A DNA stretch of 14,581 nt from CAIOSQ01 sp044359885 (GCA_044359885.1 JBIKLI010000075.1:1-14581); one strand, 5' to 3'. Numbered from the stretch's first letter, positions 7,353 to 14,486 are shown. A program made the numbers and translations. The notes: a model not told the origin generated them from the letters alone.

Positions 7353-8834
7353 ATGCGCCCCTTCCACGCCGTCGCCGCACCGCCACGCATCGCGCTGGCA
7401 CCGGGGCTGGAAATTCCGCGCCTGGTCACCGGCCTGTGGCAAGTGGCCGATCTGGAGCGCGACGGACGGACCCTCGACCCGGAGCGCGGCGCCGACGCGC
7501 TCGCCGACTACGCCGCCGCCGGCTTCGACGCCTTCGACATGGCCGACCATTACGGCAGCGCGGAGATCGTCGCCGGCCGTCTGCTTGCCCGTTTCCCGGG
7601 TTCCGGCCGGCGTCCGGCGGCCTTCACCAAATGGTGCCCCGAGCCGGGCGAGATGACGCCGGAGACGGTGCGCGCCGGGGTGGATCTCGCGCGGCGGCGG
7701 CTGGGGGTCGAGCGCATCGACCTGATGCAGTTCCACTGGTGGAACTACACCCACCCCGCCTATCTCGACGCCATGCACGAACTGGCCCGGCTGCGCGGGA
7801 CCGGCGCGATCGCGCATCTGGGCGTCACCAACTTCGACGCCGACCATCTGCATCTGCTGCTGCGCGACGGCGTGCCCGTCGCCACCAACCAGGTCTGCTT
7901 CTCGCTGCTCGACCGCCGCGCGGCCGGCGACATGACGGCGGTGTGTACGGAAGCCGGGGTCAGGCTGCTGGCCTACGGCACGCTGGCCGGCGGCTTCCTG
8001 TCGGAGCGCTGGCTGGGCAAGCCGGATCCCGGCGTCACGGGGATCGGCGACTGGAGCAAGATGAAGTACCGCCGCTTCATCGCGGCGGCCGGCGGCTGGG
8101 ACGCATTCCAGGGAATCCTCGCGGCGGCGGACGCGATCGCGCGGCGCCACGGGGTCTCGATCGCCAATGTCGCCACGCGCTGGGTGCTGGACCAGCCGGC
8201 GGTCGGCGCCGTCATCGTCGGCGCGCGGCTGGGCGAAAGCGAGCATCGCGCCGACAATCTGGGCTGCTTCGCCTTCTCTCTCGACGACGCCGACCATGCG
8301 CGGCTGGACGCGGCCTTCGCGCGCACCCGCCCCATCCCCGGCGATTGCGGCGACGAATATCGCAAGCCGCCCTATCTGACCGCCGCGGGCGATCTCAGCC
8401 ACCATCTCGACGCTCAGGCGCAGCCCTACGCCGCCCGGCGCGTGGACGGACGGCTGCGCGTCGACACCGGCAGCGTCTGGGAGCCGCTCTGCGGCTACAG
8501 CCGCGCCGTGAAGGCCGGCAGCCGTATCCTGGTCAGCGGCACGACCGCGACCCATGGCGCAGGCCGGGTCGTCTGCCCCGGCGACCCGCGCGGCCAGGCC
8601 GTCTATATCCTCGACAAGATCGCGGCCAGCCTTGCCGCGCTGGGCGGCGGCCTCGACGACGTCGTGCGCACGCGGATCTATCTTCGCGACGCCGATCACT
8701 GGGAGCCGGTCGGTCGCGCGCATGGTCGCGCCTTCGCGACGGCGCGACCCGCCAACACGCTGCTCGAGGTTTCGCGCCTCGTCGGCGACTATCTGGTCGA
8801 GATCGAAGCCGAGGCCGAACTCGCCCGCGACTGA
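7353..8834 (+). CDS. Aldo/keto reductase fused to C-terminal RidA-like domain
   Basis: A 493-residue two-domain protein. Residues 1 to about 345 are an aldo/keto reductase with the tetrad Asp62 and Tyr67 (FDAFDMADHYG), Lys93 (FTKWC) and His128 (LMQFHWWNY), plus RWVLDQPAVGAVIVGAR. Residues about 375-490 are a RidA/YjgF domain: GYSRAVKAGSRILVSGTTAT from 381, LDDVVRTRIYLRDADHW, then RPANTLLEVSRL and YLVEIEAEAEL. In E. coli RidA the matching segment is PARSCVEVARL, whose Arg105 is needed for 2-aminoacrylate hydrolysis; here that position is Asn468. Enamine deaminase activity of the classic kind is therefore doubtful, as in the Arg-lacking Rid subfamilies. ATG 7353 follows GAGG by four bases. The gene sits between its single-domain paralogue and tryptophan 2,3-dioxygenase. 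The substrate is unknown; a link to imine or enamine chemistry is inference. Confidence 0.92.
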   Translation: MRPFHAVAAPPRIALAPGLEIPRLVTGLWQVADLERDGRTLDPERGADALADYAAAGFDAFDMADHYGSAEIVAGRLLARFPGSGRRPAAFTKWCPEPGEMTPETVRAGVDLARRRLGVERIDLMQFHWWNYTHPAYLDAMHELARLRGTGAIAHLGVTNFDADHLHLLLRDGVPVATNQVCFSLLDRRAAGDMTAVCTEAGVRLLAYGTLAGGFLSERWLGKPDPGVTGIGDWSKMKYRRFIAAAGGWDAFQGILAAADAIARRHGVSIANVATRWVLDQPAVGAVIVGARLGESEHRADNLGCFAFSLDDADHARLDAAFARTRPIPGDCGDEYRKPPYLTAAGDLSHHLDAQAQPYAARRVDGRLRVDTGSVWEPLCGYSRAVKAGSRILVSGTTATHGAGRVVCPGDPRGQAVYILDKIAASLAALGGGLDDVVRTRIYLRDADHWEPVGRAHGRAFATARPANTLLEVSRLVGDYLVEIEAEAELARD

Positions 8835-8869
8835 TCTCCACCGCCGCGCCGTGGGACAGGGAGACCGTG

Positions 8870-9940
8870 ATGGCCAAGACCGCGATCGATTACGGCACCT
8901 ATCTGGAGCTCGACCGGTTGCTGGACTGCCAGGCGCCGCAGAGCGCCGCCGCGGGACGGCCCGCGCATGACGAGATGCTCTTCATCGTCGTCCACCAGGC
9001 CTACGAGCTTTGGTTCAAGCAGATCCTTCACGAGCTGGACCGCGTCGAGCGGCTGTTCGGCGCGCCGGTCGTCGACGACAAGGCCGCGAGCGACATCGTC
9101 GCCGGGCTCGAGCGCATCGTCGCGATCCTGAAGCTGACGATCGGCCAGATCGACGTGCTGGAGACGATGACGCCGCTCGACTTCCTCGATTTCCGCGACC
9201 TGCTGAGCTCGGCCTCCGGCTTCCAGTCGGTGCAGTTCCGGCTGATCGAGGCGCGGCTCGGCCTGCCCGAGGCGGCCCGGATGCTGGCGCCGGAGATCGC
9301 GCGCGGGCGCCTCTCCCCGCGCGAGGAGGCTCTGGTCGCCGACGCGCACGCCCGCAAGACGGTGCTCGCCGCCCTTGACGCGTGGCTGGCGCGGACGCCC
9401 TTCGTGCAGGCCGGCGACTACGCCTTCGATGCCGCCTATCGCGACGCGGTGCGCGCGATGCTGGCGCACGAGGCGGCGCGGGTACGTGCCGAAGGCAGCC
9501 TCGATGCCGCGCGGCGCGCCGACGAGGTCGGCGCGCTCGAGGCGGCGATCGCCGAGTTCACCGCCATCTTCGCGCCCGAGGACGTGTCCGGCGCGTGGCG
9601 GATGTCGCGCGCGGCGATCCGCGCCGCCCTGTTCATCGGCCTCTATCGCGACCGGCCGGCGCTGCAGCTGCCGCATCGTCTGCTTGCGGCGCTGATGGAC
9701 ATCGACGAGACGATGACCGCCTGGCGCTATCGCCACGCGCTGATGGTCGAGCGCATGATCGGCGTCAAGACCGGCACCGGTGGCTCGTCGGGGCATCTCT
9801 ACCTGCGTCGCGCCGCCGAGACGCATCGGGTCTTCGGCGATCTGTTCCGGCTCTCGACCTATCTGATCCCGCGCACGGCGATCCCGCCGCTGCCGCCCGA
9901 GATCGAACGCCGGATGGGCTTCGTCTACGCGGCCGGATAG
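8870..9940 (+). CDS. kynA: Tryptophan 2,3-dioxygenase
   Basis: This haem enzyme opens the indole ring of L-tryptophan with O2 to give N-formylkynurenine, the first step of the kynurenine pathway. The 356-residue protein has the distal-pocket segment EMLFIVVHQAYELWFKQ with His42, the SASGFQSVQFRLIEARLG helix, and the haem-ligand region WRYRHALMVERMIG with His289, followed by the signature GTGGSSG at 302-308. Well-known bacterial enzymes are nearer 300 residues, so this is a longer form, closer to animal TDO. AGGGAGA sits five bases before ATG 8870; an in-frame GTG directly upstream is possible. The gene follows the AKR-RidA fusion by 35 bases, likely in one transcript. No formamidase (kynB) or kynureninase (kynU) is in the window, so the fate of the product cannot be seen here. 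Confidence 0.95.
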   Translation: MAKTAIDYGTYLELDRLLDCQAPQSAAAGRPAHDEMLFIVVHQAYELWFKQILHELDRVERLFGAPVVDDKAASDIVAGLERIVAILKLTIGQIDVLETMTPLDFLDFRDLLSSASGFQSVQFRLIEARLGLPEAARMLAPEIARGRLSPREEALVADAHARKTVLAALDAWLARTPFVQAGDYAFDAAYRDAVRAMLAHEAARVRAEGSLDAARRADEVGALEAAIAEFTAIFAPEDVSGAWRMSRAAIRAALFIGLYRDRPALQLPHRLLAALMDIDETMTAWRYRHALMVERMIGVKTGTGGSSGHLYLRRAAETHRVFGDLFRLSTYLIPRTAIPPLPPEIERRMGFVYAAG

Positions 9941-9996
9941 CGCCGGTCCCCAGCTCCACGAATTTCGTCGGATCCATCCCCGGCCGACCCCTGGGC

Positions 9997-10033
9997 TTTA
10001 CAAGACAGTTTCGCTGTCTTATATGACTGTCAT
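9997..10033 (+). promoter_or_regulatory. merR promoter with dyad operator in the spacer; probably leaderless
   Basis: A -35 box TTTACA (9997-10002) is followed 17 bases later by TATATG (10020-10025), or 19 bases later by TATGAC (10022-10027). The spacer is filled by a perfect 7-bp dyad AAGACAG-TTTCG-CTGTCTT (10002-10020), the position expected for a MerR-family operator. A second dyad, ATGAC-T-GTCAT at 10023-10033, overlaps the start codon and repeats the CTGTC half-site. A start seven bases after TATATG would fall at about 10032, the A of an ATG, so the mRNA may be leaderless; no Shine-Dalgarno is visible. Autoregulation by the encoded regulator is inferred. Confidence 0.65.
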
Positions 10034-10490
10034 GAATGCCGAGACCGGCCACGACATCGAGGACCTCGCGCGACTTGTCGAGCTGCCCCGGCGCACGTTG
10101 CGCTACTACGTGCAGATCGGGCTGCTCGACCCGCCCGAGGGCAAGGGCCGCTGGGCGCGCTACACGGCGCGCCATGTCGAGCAGGTGCTGCAGATCCGCA
10201 AATGGCAGCTCGCCGGCCTGTCGCTGGACCGGATCGCCGAGGTGACGCGCCGTCCGGCGGCCGGCCAGATCCTGCCGCCGGCACCGCGCCGTCCCGGCAC
10301 GGTCGAGGTCTGGAGCCATCTCGTCGTCGCCGACGGCGTCGAGATCCTCATGGAACCCGGGCGTGCCGGCCTGACCCCCGAACAGGTGCGGCGCTTTTTC
10401 CGCGAGACGATGCGCCTGCATGCCGAACTCGCTGCCGAACCCGTCGACGCGCGGCGCGAGCCGACCGCGCGCGACCAGCGGGAGAAATGA
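10032..10490 (+). CDS. MerR-family transcriptional regulator (cysteine-free)
   Basis: A 152-residue DNA-binding protein. The N-terminal winged helix-turn-helix reads DIEDLARLVELPRRTLRYYV then QIGLLDPPEGKGRWARYT, the MerR pattern with YYVQ in place of the usual YYEE. A linker helix and a C-terminal segment, VADGVEILMEPGRAGLTPEQ followed by VRRFFRE, come next. There is no cysteine in the protein, so thiol-based metal or redox sensing as in MerR, CueR or SoxR is ruled out. ATG 10032 is chosen because the apparent promoter predicts transcription starting there; an in-frame ATG at 10023 lies inside the -10 box and is less likely. The stop overlaps or abuts the start of the VIT-vWA gene, so the two are co-transcribed and the latter is a likely target. 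The effector is unknown. Confidence 0.88.
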   Translation: MNAETGHDIEDLARLVELPRRTLRYYVQIGLLDPPEGKGRWARYTARHVEQVLQIRKWQLAGLSLDRIAEVTRRPAAGQILPPAPRRPGTVEVWSHLVVADGVEILMEPGRAGLTPEQVRRFFRETMRLHAELAAEPVDARREPTARDQREK

Positions 10491-10492
10491 CC

Positions 10493-12730
10493 ATGCCCTC
10501 CACCGCCAGCCGCGTCGCGCTGCCCGGCGACGCGATGCCGAGCCCGCTCGCCGGCCTCGGCATCGAGGTCCACGTCACCGGCGCGATGTCGGAGTTCCGG
10601 ATCGAGCAGTGCTTCCGCAACGCCGAGGCGGTCCCCATCGAGGCGGTCTACAGCTTCCCGCTGCCGGCGGACGCCGTTCTTCTGGACATCGCGGTCGATA
10701 TCGGCGGCCGGCGCCTGCGCGGCGACGTGGTGAAGCTGTCCGATGCGCGGCTGACCTACGAGGAGGCGATGGGCGACGGCGACGGCGCCTTCCTGCTCGA
10801 GCAGATCCAGCCGGGTATCTTCACCCTCAATGCCGGCAATCTGCGGCCTGGCGAGACCGCACGGATCGCCTTCGCCTTCGCCAGCCTCAATCGCTGGTCG
10901 GGCGACCGTCTGCGCCTCGTGATGCCGACCACCATCGCGCCGCGCTACGGCCGCTGGCCGGTCGCGCCCCATGCCGCGCCGGTGATCAGCCTGAGCGCGG
11001 AGAACCGCTTCGCGCTGCGCGTCGCCATCGGCGAGGATCTGCGCGCCGCCGCCCTCTCCTGCCCGTCCCATCGCCTGCGGCGCGTGATGGAGGCCGGCGC
11101 GCCGTCGCTGGCTCTGGAAGACGGGACCGCCGCGATGGACCGCGACATCGTGCTGGAGATCCGGCATCGCGAGGAACGTCCCAGCTTCGCTTTGCTCGGC
11201 CATGGCGTCGGCGGCACCGTCGCGCTCGCCAGCTTCCAGCCGTCGGTGCCGGGCGACGGCCCCAGCGCGCCGGTCGACGCGGTCGCGGTGATCGACTGCT
11301 CCGGCTCGATGGCCGGCACATCGATCGCCCAGGCACGACAGGCGATGCATGCCGTGCTTGCGGGCCTGGGCCGGCGCGACCGTCTGGGCATGATCGCCTT
11401 CGGCAGCTCGTGCCGGACGCTCGATGGCGGCCGCCACGCCGCGACGCCGGCGGGACTGGCGAAGCTCGGGGACTTCGTCGTCACCCTCGACGCCGATCTG
11501 GGCGGCACCGAGATCCGGGCGGCGCTCGACGCGGCCGTCGCCATGGCGACGCGGCGCGGGGGCAAGGCCGACATCTTCCTGGTGACCGACGGCGAGGTCG
11601 CGGACTGGACCGCGACCGTGTCGCGCATGCGCGACGCGGGGCTTCGTGTCTTCGCCGTCGGCGTCGGGCACAGCCCCGCCGAGCCGTTCCTGTCGGCGCT
11701 GGCCGCGGCGACGGGCGGGGCCGCCGAGTTCGTCACGCCGGACGAGGCCATGGCCGGGCGCATCGCGCGTCATTTCGGGCGGATGCGCGCGCCGCGCGCC
11801 ACGGACATCGCCATCGTCTGGCCGGACAGCGCCACCGCGCTCGGCCCCGCGACGCCGACGGCGATCTTCGACGGCGACACGATCCACGCCTATGGGATGT
11901 TCCCCGCTGGCGACGCTGGCGGGCACGCCGTGCTCGAATTCTCGACCGCGGATGGCGCGCGGCATCGGCAGGCGGTCGCGCTCGCCGGCACCGTCGCCGC
12001 CGGCACCGGCGGCCTGCCCGCCACGGTCGCGCGCCTCGCCGCCGCGGCATGCCTCGCGACGCTGCCGGCCGACGCGGCGACGTCACTCGCCATCGCCCAT
12101 CGGCTGATCTGTCCGGGGACGGCCTGGGTCGTCGTCGACATCCGCGCGACCACCGAACGGACCGACGGCATGCCGGCGCTGCGCCACGCGCCCCATATGC
12201 TGGCAGCGGACTGGGGCGGAACCGGCACGGCGATGCCGTGCGGCTCGGTCATGTTGGGGTGGCTGACCGAATCCGACCCGCCATACATGCTGGACAGGCT
12301 GGTGCCGGACCTGCCCGATCCGCCCGCCCCGCGCGCGACCCCGGCGACCCCGCGCGCGCGGCAGCCCGGTCCCGGGCGCCGTCATCTGGCCGCGATCCGG
12401 CAGGCCGTCGCCGGCGGGCGCCCCGCCCCCGGCATGATCGCGCATGCCGCCGGCCTCGCCGACGAACTCGACGACCTGCTGCGCGGCCAGCCCGACCGGT
12501 TCCAGTCGGACCTGATCTGCGCCGCCTTCGAGGTTGCCATCCTCGACGCGATCGCAACCGACGACGACGACATGAAGGCCGCGCGCGACGCGTTGCGCCA
12601 GCAGGTCAGAGCCGCGATCGGACGGCTACGCGGGATCGACATGCGCACCATGGCGGTTTCCTGCGTCACCCGCGCGCAGGCGGCGGTCCGGGCGATCTGG
12701 CCCGCATGCCACGCCGATCCGGCGCCCTGA
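10493..12730 (+). CDS. VIT and von Willebrand factor A domain protein
   Basis: A 745-residue protein with no signal peptide or transmembrane segment, so probably cytoplasmic. Residues about 20-140 form a VIT (vault/inter-alpha-trypsin) domain, including IEAVYSFPLPADAVL and LEQIQPGIFTLNAGNLRPGE. Residues about 260-430 are a vWA domain with an intact metal-ion-dependent adhesion site: D268, S270 and S272 (IDCSGSM), T339 (LGGTEI) and D366 (VTDGE). A region resembling the post-vWA part of bacterial VIT proteins (LAIAHRLICPGTAWVVVDI) follows, then a Pro/Ala/Arg linker near 604-630 and a helical C-terminal domain of about 110 residues that I do not recognise. VIT-vWA proteins bind protein partners through Mg2+; no bacterial role is firmly set. 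ATG 10493 is preferred, eight bases after GGGAG; ATG 10487, overlapping the merR stop, is the alternative. Confidence 0.9.
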   Translation: MPSTASRVALPGDAMPSPLAGLGIEVHVTGAMSEFRIEQCFRNAEAVPIEAVYSFPLPADAVLLDIAVDIGGRRLRGDVVKLSDARLTYEEAMGDGDGAFLLEQIQPGIFTLNAGNLRPGETARIAFAFASLNRWSGDRLRLVMPTTIAPRYGRWPVAPHAAPVISLSAENRFALRVAIGEDLRAAALSCPSHRLRRVMEAGAPSLALEDGTAAMDRDIVLEIRHREERPSFALLGHGVGGTVALASFQPSVPGDGPSAPVDAVAVIDCSGSMAGTSIAQARQAMHAVLAGLGRRDRLGMIAFGSSCRTLDGGRHAATPAGLAKLGDFVVTLDADLGGTEIRAALDAAVAMATRRGGKADIFLVTDGEVADWTATVSRMRDAGLRVFAVGVGHSPAEPFLSALAAATGGAAEFVTPDEAMAGRIARHFGRMRAPRATDIAIVWPDSATALGPATPTAIFDGDTIHAYGMFPAGDAGGHAVLEFSTADGARHRQAVALAGTVAAGTGGLPATVARLAAAACLATLPADAATSLAIAHRLICPGTAWVVVDIRATTERTDGMPALRHAPHMLAADWGGTGTAMPCGSVMLGWLTESDPPYMLDRLVPDLPDPPAPRATPATPRARQPGPGRRHLAAIRQAVAGGRPAPGMIAHAAGLADELDDLLRGQPDRFQSDLICAAFEVAILDAIATDDDDMKAARDALRQQVRAAIGRLRGIDMRTMAVSCVTRAQAAVRAIWPACHADPAP

Positions 12731-12762
12731 CCGGGACACGGCCGGCATCCAGCCTGCAGGGT

Positions 12763-12785
12763 CCGGCGCGCGGCGCAGGCGCCGG
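12763..12785. terminator. GC-rich hairpin between convergent VIT-vWA gene and msrB
   Basis: CCGGCGC (12763-12769) pairs exactly with GCGCCGG (12779-12785) around a 9-base loop, within the 67-base gap between two convergent stop codons. An alternative, shorter pairing of CGGCGC with GCGCCG around AG is also possible. No T-tract is present. Use as a bidirectional transcript end is inferred from position only. Confidence 0.35.
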
Positions 12786-12797
12786 GCGCGGACGCGC

Positions 12798-13223
12798 TCA
12801 GCCCTCGCCCGCCTGGAAGTCGAGCGCCAGCCCGTTCATGCAGAAGCGCAGCCCGGTGGGCTTCGGCCCGTCCTCGAAGACATGGCCGAGATGGCCGCCG
12901 CAGCGCCGGCAATGGACCTCGACCCGGGTCATCCACAAGGTCCGGTCGATCCGCGTACCGACCGCGCCGTCCAGCGGCTGCCAGAAGCTGGGCCAGCCGG
13001 AGCCGCTCTCGAATTTGGTCGCCGTGTCGAAGAGCGGATGACCGCAGCCCGCGCACAGGAAACGTCCGGGCCGCTTCTCGTGGTTGAGCGCGCTGGTCCC
13101 GGCGCGCTCGGTCTTGTGCCGGCGCAGGATCGCATAGCGCTCGGGCGACAGCCTCTCCCGCCACGCCTCGTCCGTCAGCACGAATTCGAAGTCCGCCGCG
13201 CCGCGAGGATCCTGGTCAGCCAT
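12798..13223 (-). CDS. msrB: Peptide methionine (R)-S-oxide reductase
   Basis: MsrB reduces the R-epimer of methionine sulfoxide in proteins, using thioredoxin as reductant, and repairs oxidative damage in the cytoplasm. The 141-residue protein is of normal family length. The structural zinc site is complete: Cys57 and Cys60 (FLCAGCGHPLF), Cys105 and Cys108 (VHCRRCGGHLGHVF). The catalytic Cys128 lies in LRFCMNGLAL. SGSGWPSFWQP (residues 73-83) is also conserved, and it has Ser-Gly where some MsrBs place a resolving Cys, so recycling may differ in detail. ATG 13221-13223 is preceded by GGAG at eight bases; a much longer upstream frame is only shadow of the divergent gene. It is transcribed divergently from the efflux genes starting near 13318. 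Confidence 0.96.
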   Translation of the reverse strand: MADQDPRGAADFEFVLTDEAWRERLSPERYAILRRHKTERAGTSALNHEKRPGRFLCAGCGHPLFDTATKFESGSGWPSFWQPLDGAVGTRIDRTLWMTRVEVHCRRCGGHLGHVFEDGPKPTGLRFCMNGLALDFQAGEG

Positions 13224-13317
13224 CGGTACGTCTCCACTCAGCCATGCATGCCGACCCTGCCCGATCGCCGGCGAATGATATAGAATCTGGTTCGGGACCG
13301 AGGAAAAGGAAACGACG
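13224..13317. promoter_or_regulatory. Divergent promoter region of msrB and the efflux operon
   Basis: This 94-base stretch must hold promoters for both directions. On the plus strand TAGAAT (13281-13286, five of six matches) within the AT-richest patch of the region, ATGATATAGAATC, is a plausible -10 for the efflux operon; no good -35 is seen at 16-18 bases. A CATGCATG palindrome lies at 13243-13250. GAGGAAAAGGA at 13300-13310 is the Shine-Dalgarno of the leader ORF. I see no clear minus-strand promoter for msrB. Confidence 0.35.
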
Positions 13318-13362
13318 ATGCGCGATGCGCAGGCGGCGATTGGGCGCCGGCGGCGCCGATGA
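13318..13362 (+). CDS. 14-residue leader ORF coupled to HlyD adaptor gene
   Basis: An ATG at 13318, seven bases after a strong purine-rich Shine-Dalgarno (AGGAAAAGGA, 13301-13310), opens a frame encoding MRDAQAAIGRRRRR and ending at TGA 13360-13362. That TGA overlaps the ATG of the HlyD-family gene (ATGA, 13359-13362). The HlyD gene itself has no visible Shine-Dalgarno and no in-frame ATG, GTG or TTG back to its upstream stop at 13281. The simplest reading is a translated leader peptide that delivers ribosomes to the adaptor start. The run of five arginines before the stop could slow ribosomes and make the coupling conditional; this is inference. No homologue is known to me. Confidence 0.5.
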   Translation: MRDAQAAIGRRRRR

Positions 13363-14486
13363 CGGCCGACGCGCCGGCCGCCCCGGGGCCGGGGGCCGGG
13401 CGCGACCGGCTGCGCCGCGCGTGGCGCGTCGGGGTGGTGGCGGTGCTGCTCGGCGTGGGCGCCTTCGGCGGTGGCCGGTTCATCGCCGCGCGGCTGGGAC
13501 AGATCCATATCGACGATGCGCGCATCGGGGCCGAACTGGTCACGGTCAGCAGCGAGGTCAGCGGCCGGGTGGCGCGTGTGGCGGTGATCGGCGGCGATGC
13601 CGTCGGCCAGGGTGCGGTGATGGTGGAAATCGACCGCGAGCATGCCGAACTCGAGCTGCGTGTGCTCGAGGCGCAGCTGGCCGGGCTGCGCTCGCAGCGC
13701 GAGCAGATCCTGGCCCAGCAGCAGATGATCCGCGCCCAGCTGGACAGCCGCCTCGCCGCGGCCGCGGCACAGGCCGACGCCGCGGAGGCCACGCATCGCG
13801 CCAGCCGGGCCTCGGTCGAAAAGGCGCGCAGCCAGTTCGCGCGCATCGGCACGCTTGCCGATCGCGCGGTGATGTCGCGCCAGATCTACGAGGACGCCCA
13901 GGCGGCGCTCCTCGTCGCGCAGCAGCAGGAACTGGCCGCCGCGGCCGGCATCGAACTGGCGCGCGCGAACCGCGCCGCGATCCAGGCCGAGACGGCGCAG
14001 ATCGGCGTACTCGACCACCAGATCACGACGCTCGGCACGCAGGCCGCGGCGCTCGCCGCCCAGCTCGAGCAGAAGCGCATCGAGCTGGCCAAGCGCCATA
14101 TCCTTGCCGCCTTCCCGGGCGTGGTCGGCGCGGTGTTCGTCGATACGGGCGAGTATGTCTCGCCGGGAACGCGGCTGCTGATCTATCACGACCCGTCGCG
14201 GATCTGGGTCGACGCCAACGTCAAGGAGACCGATTTCCGCCGCCTGAGGCCGGGTGCGCCCGCGAAGATCAAGGTCGACGCCTATCCGGGCCTGGTGGTG
14301 GAGGGGCGGATCCTGCGCCTGGGCCACGCGGCGACCAGCCAGTTCGCGCTGCTGCCGAGCCCCAATCCCAGCGGCAACTTCACCAAGGTGACCCAGCGCC
14401 TGCCGGTACGCATCGCGATCGAGCAGAAGGACGGCATGCTGCGCCCGGGCATGATGGTGGATGTCGGCATAGATGTCGTCGATTGA
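13359..14486 (+). CDS. HlyD/EmrA-family membrane fusion (adaptor) protein
   Basis: This 375-residue periplasmic adaptor is anchored in the inner membrane and links a transporter to an outer-membrane channel in tripartite drug efflux. It has a short basic cytoplasmic N-terminus, one membrane helix at about residues 24-44 (RVGVVAVLLGVGAFGGG), then the lipoyl half-motif VSSEVSGRVARVAV (63-76) and GAVMVEIDREHAELELRV. Residues about 95-255 form a long Ala/Gln/Glu-rich coiled-coil hairpin. The second lipoyl half (HILAAFPGVVGAVFVDTGEY) and beta-barrel parts (IWVDANVKETDFRRLRPGAP) follow. ATG 13359 is the only start available and lacks its own Shine-Dalgarno, overlapping a leader ORF. The gene overlaps the next, EmrB-like, gene by 14 bases, which supports an EmrAB-type pair. 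The exported compound is unknown. Confidence 0.93.
   Translation: MTADAPAAPGPGAGRDRLRRAWRVGVVAVLLGVGAFGGGRFIAARLGQIHIDDARIGAELVTVSSEVSGRVARVAVIGGDAVGQGAVMVEIDREHAELELRVLEAQLAGLRSQREQILAQQQMIRAQLDSRLAAAAAQADAAEATHRASRASVEKARSQFARIGTLADRAVMSRQIYEDAQAALLVAQQQELAAAAGIELARANRAAIQAETAQIGVLDHQITTLGTQAAALAAQLEQKRIELAKRHILAAFPGVVGAVFVDTGEYVSPGTRLLIYHDPSRIWVDANVKETDFRRLRPGAPAKIKVDAYPGLVVEGRILRLGHAATSQFALLPSPNPSGNFTKVTQRLPVRIAIEQKDGMLRPGMMVDVGIDVVD

Noticed and set aside
10023..10031. ATG 10023 as the merR start
   Set aside because: It lies within the apparent -10 box; the predicted transcript start favours ATG 10032, though this is not proven.
10160..11965. 601-codon minus-strand frame opposite the VIT-vWA gene
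   Set aside because: Composition is Arg/Gly/Asp-rich without domains, and the plus strand has intact VIT and MIDAS motifs.
13224..14327. Possible N-terminal extension of MsrB upstream of 13223
   Set aside because: The open frame continues only as antisense of the HlyD gene; MsrB homology and a good Shine-Dalgarno begin at 13223.
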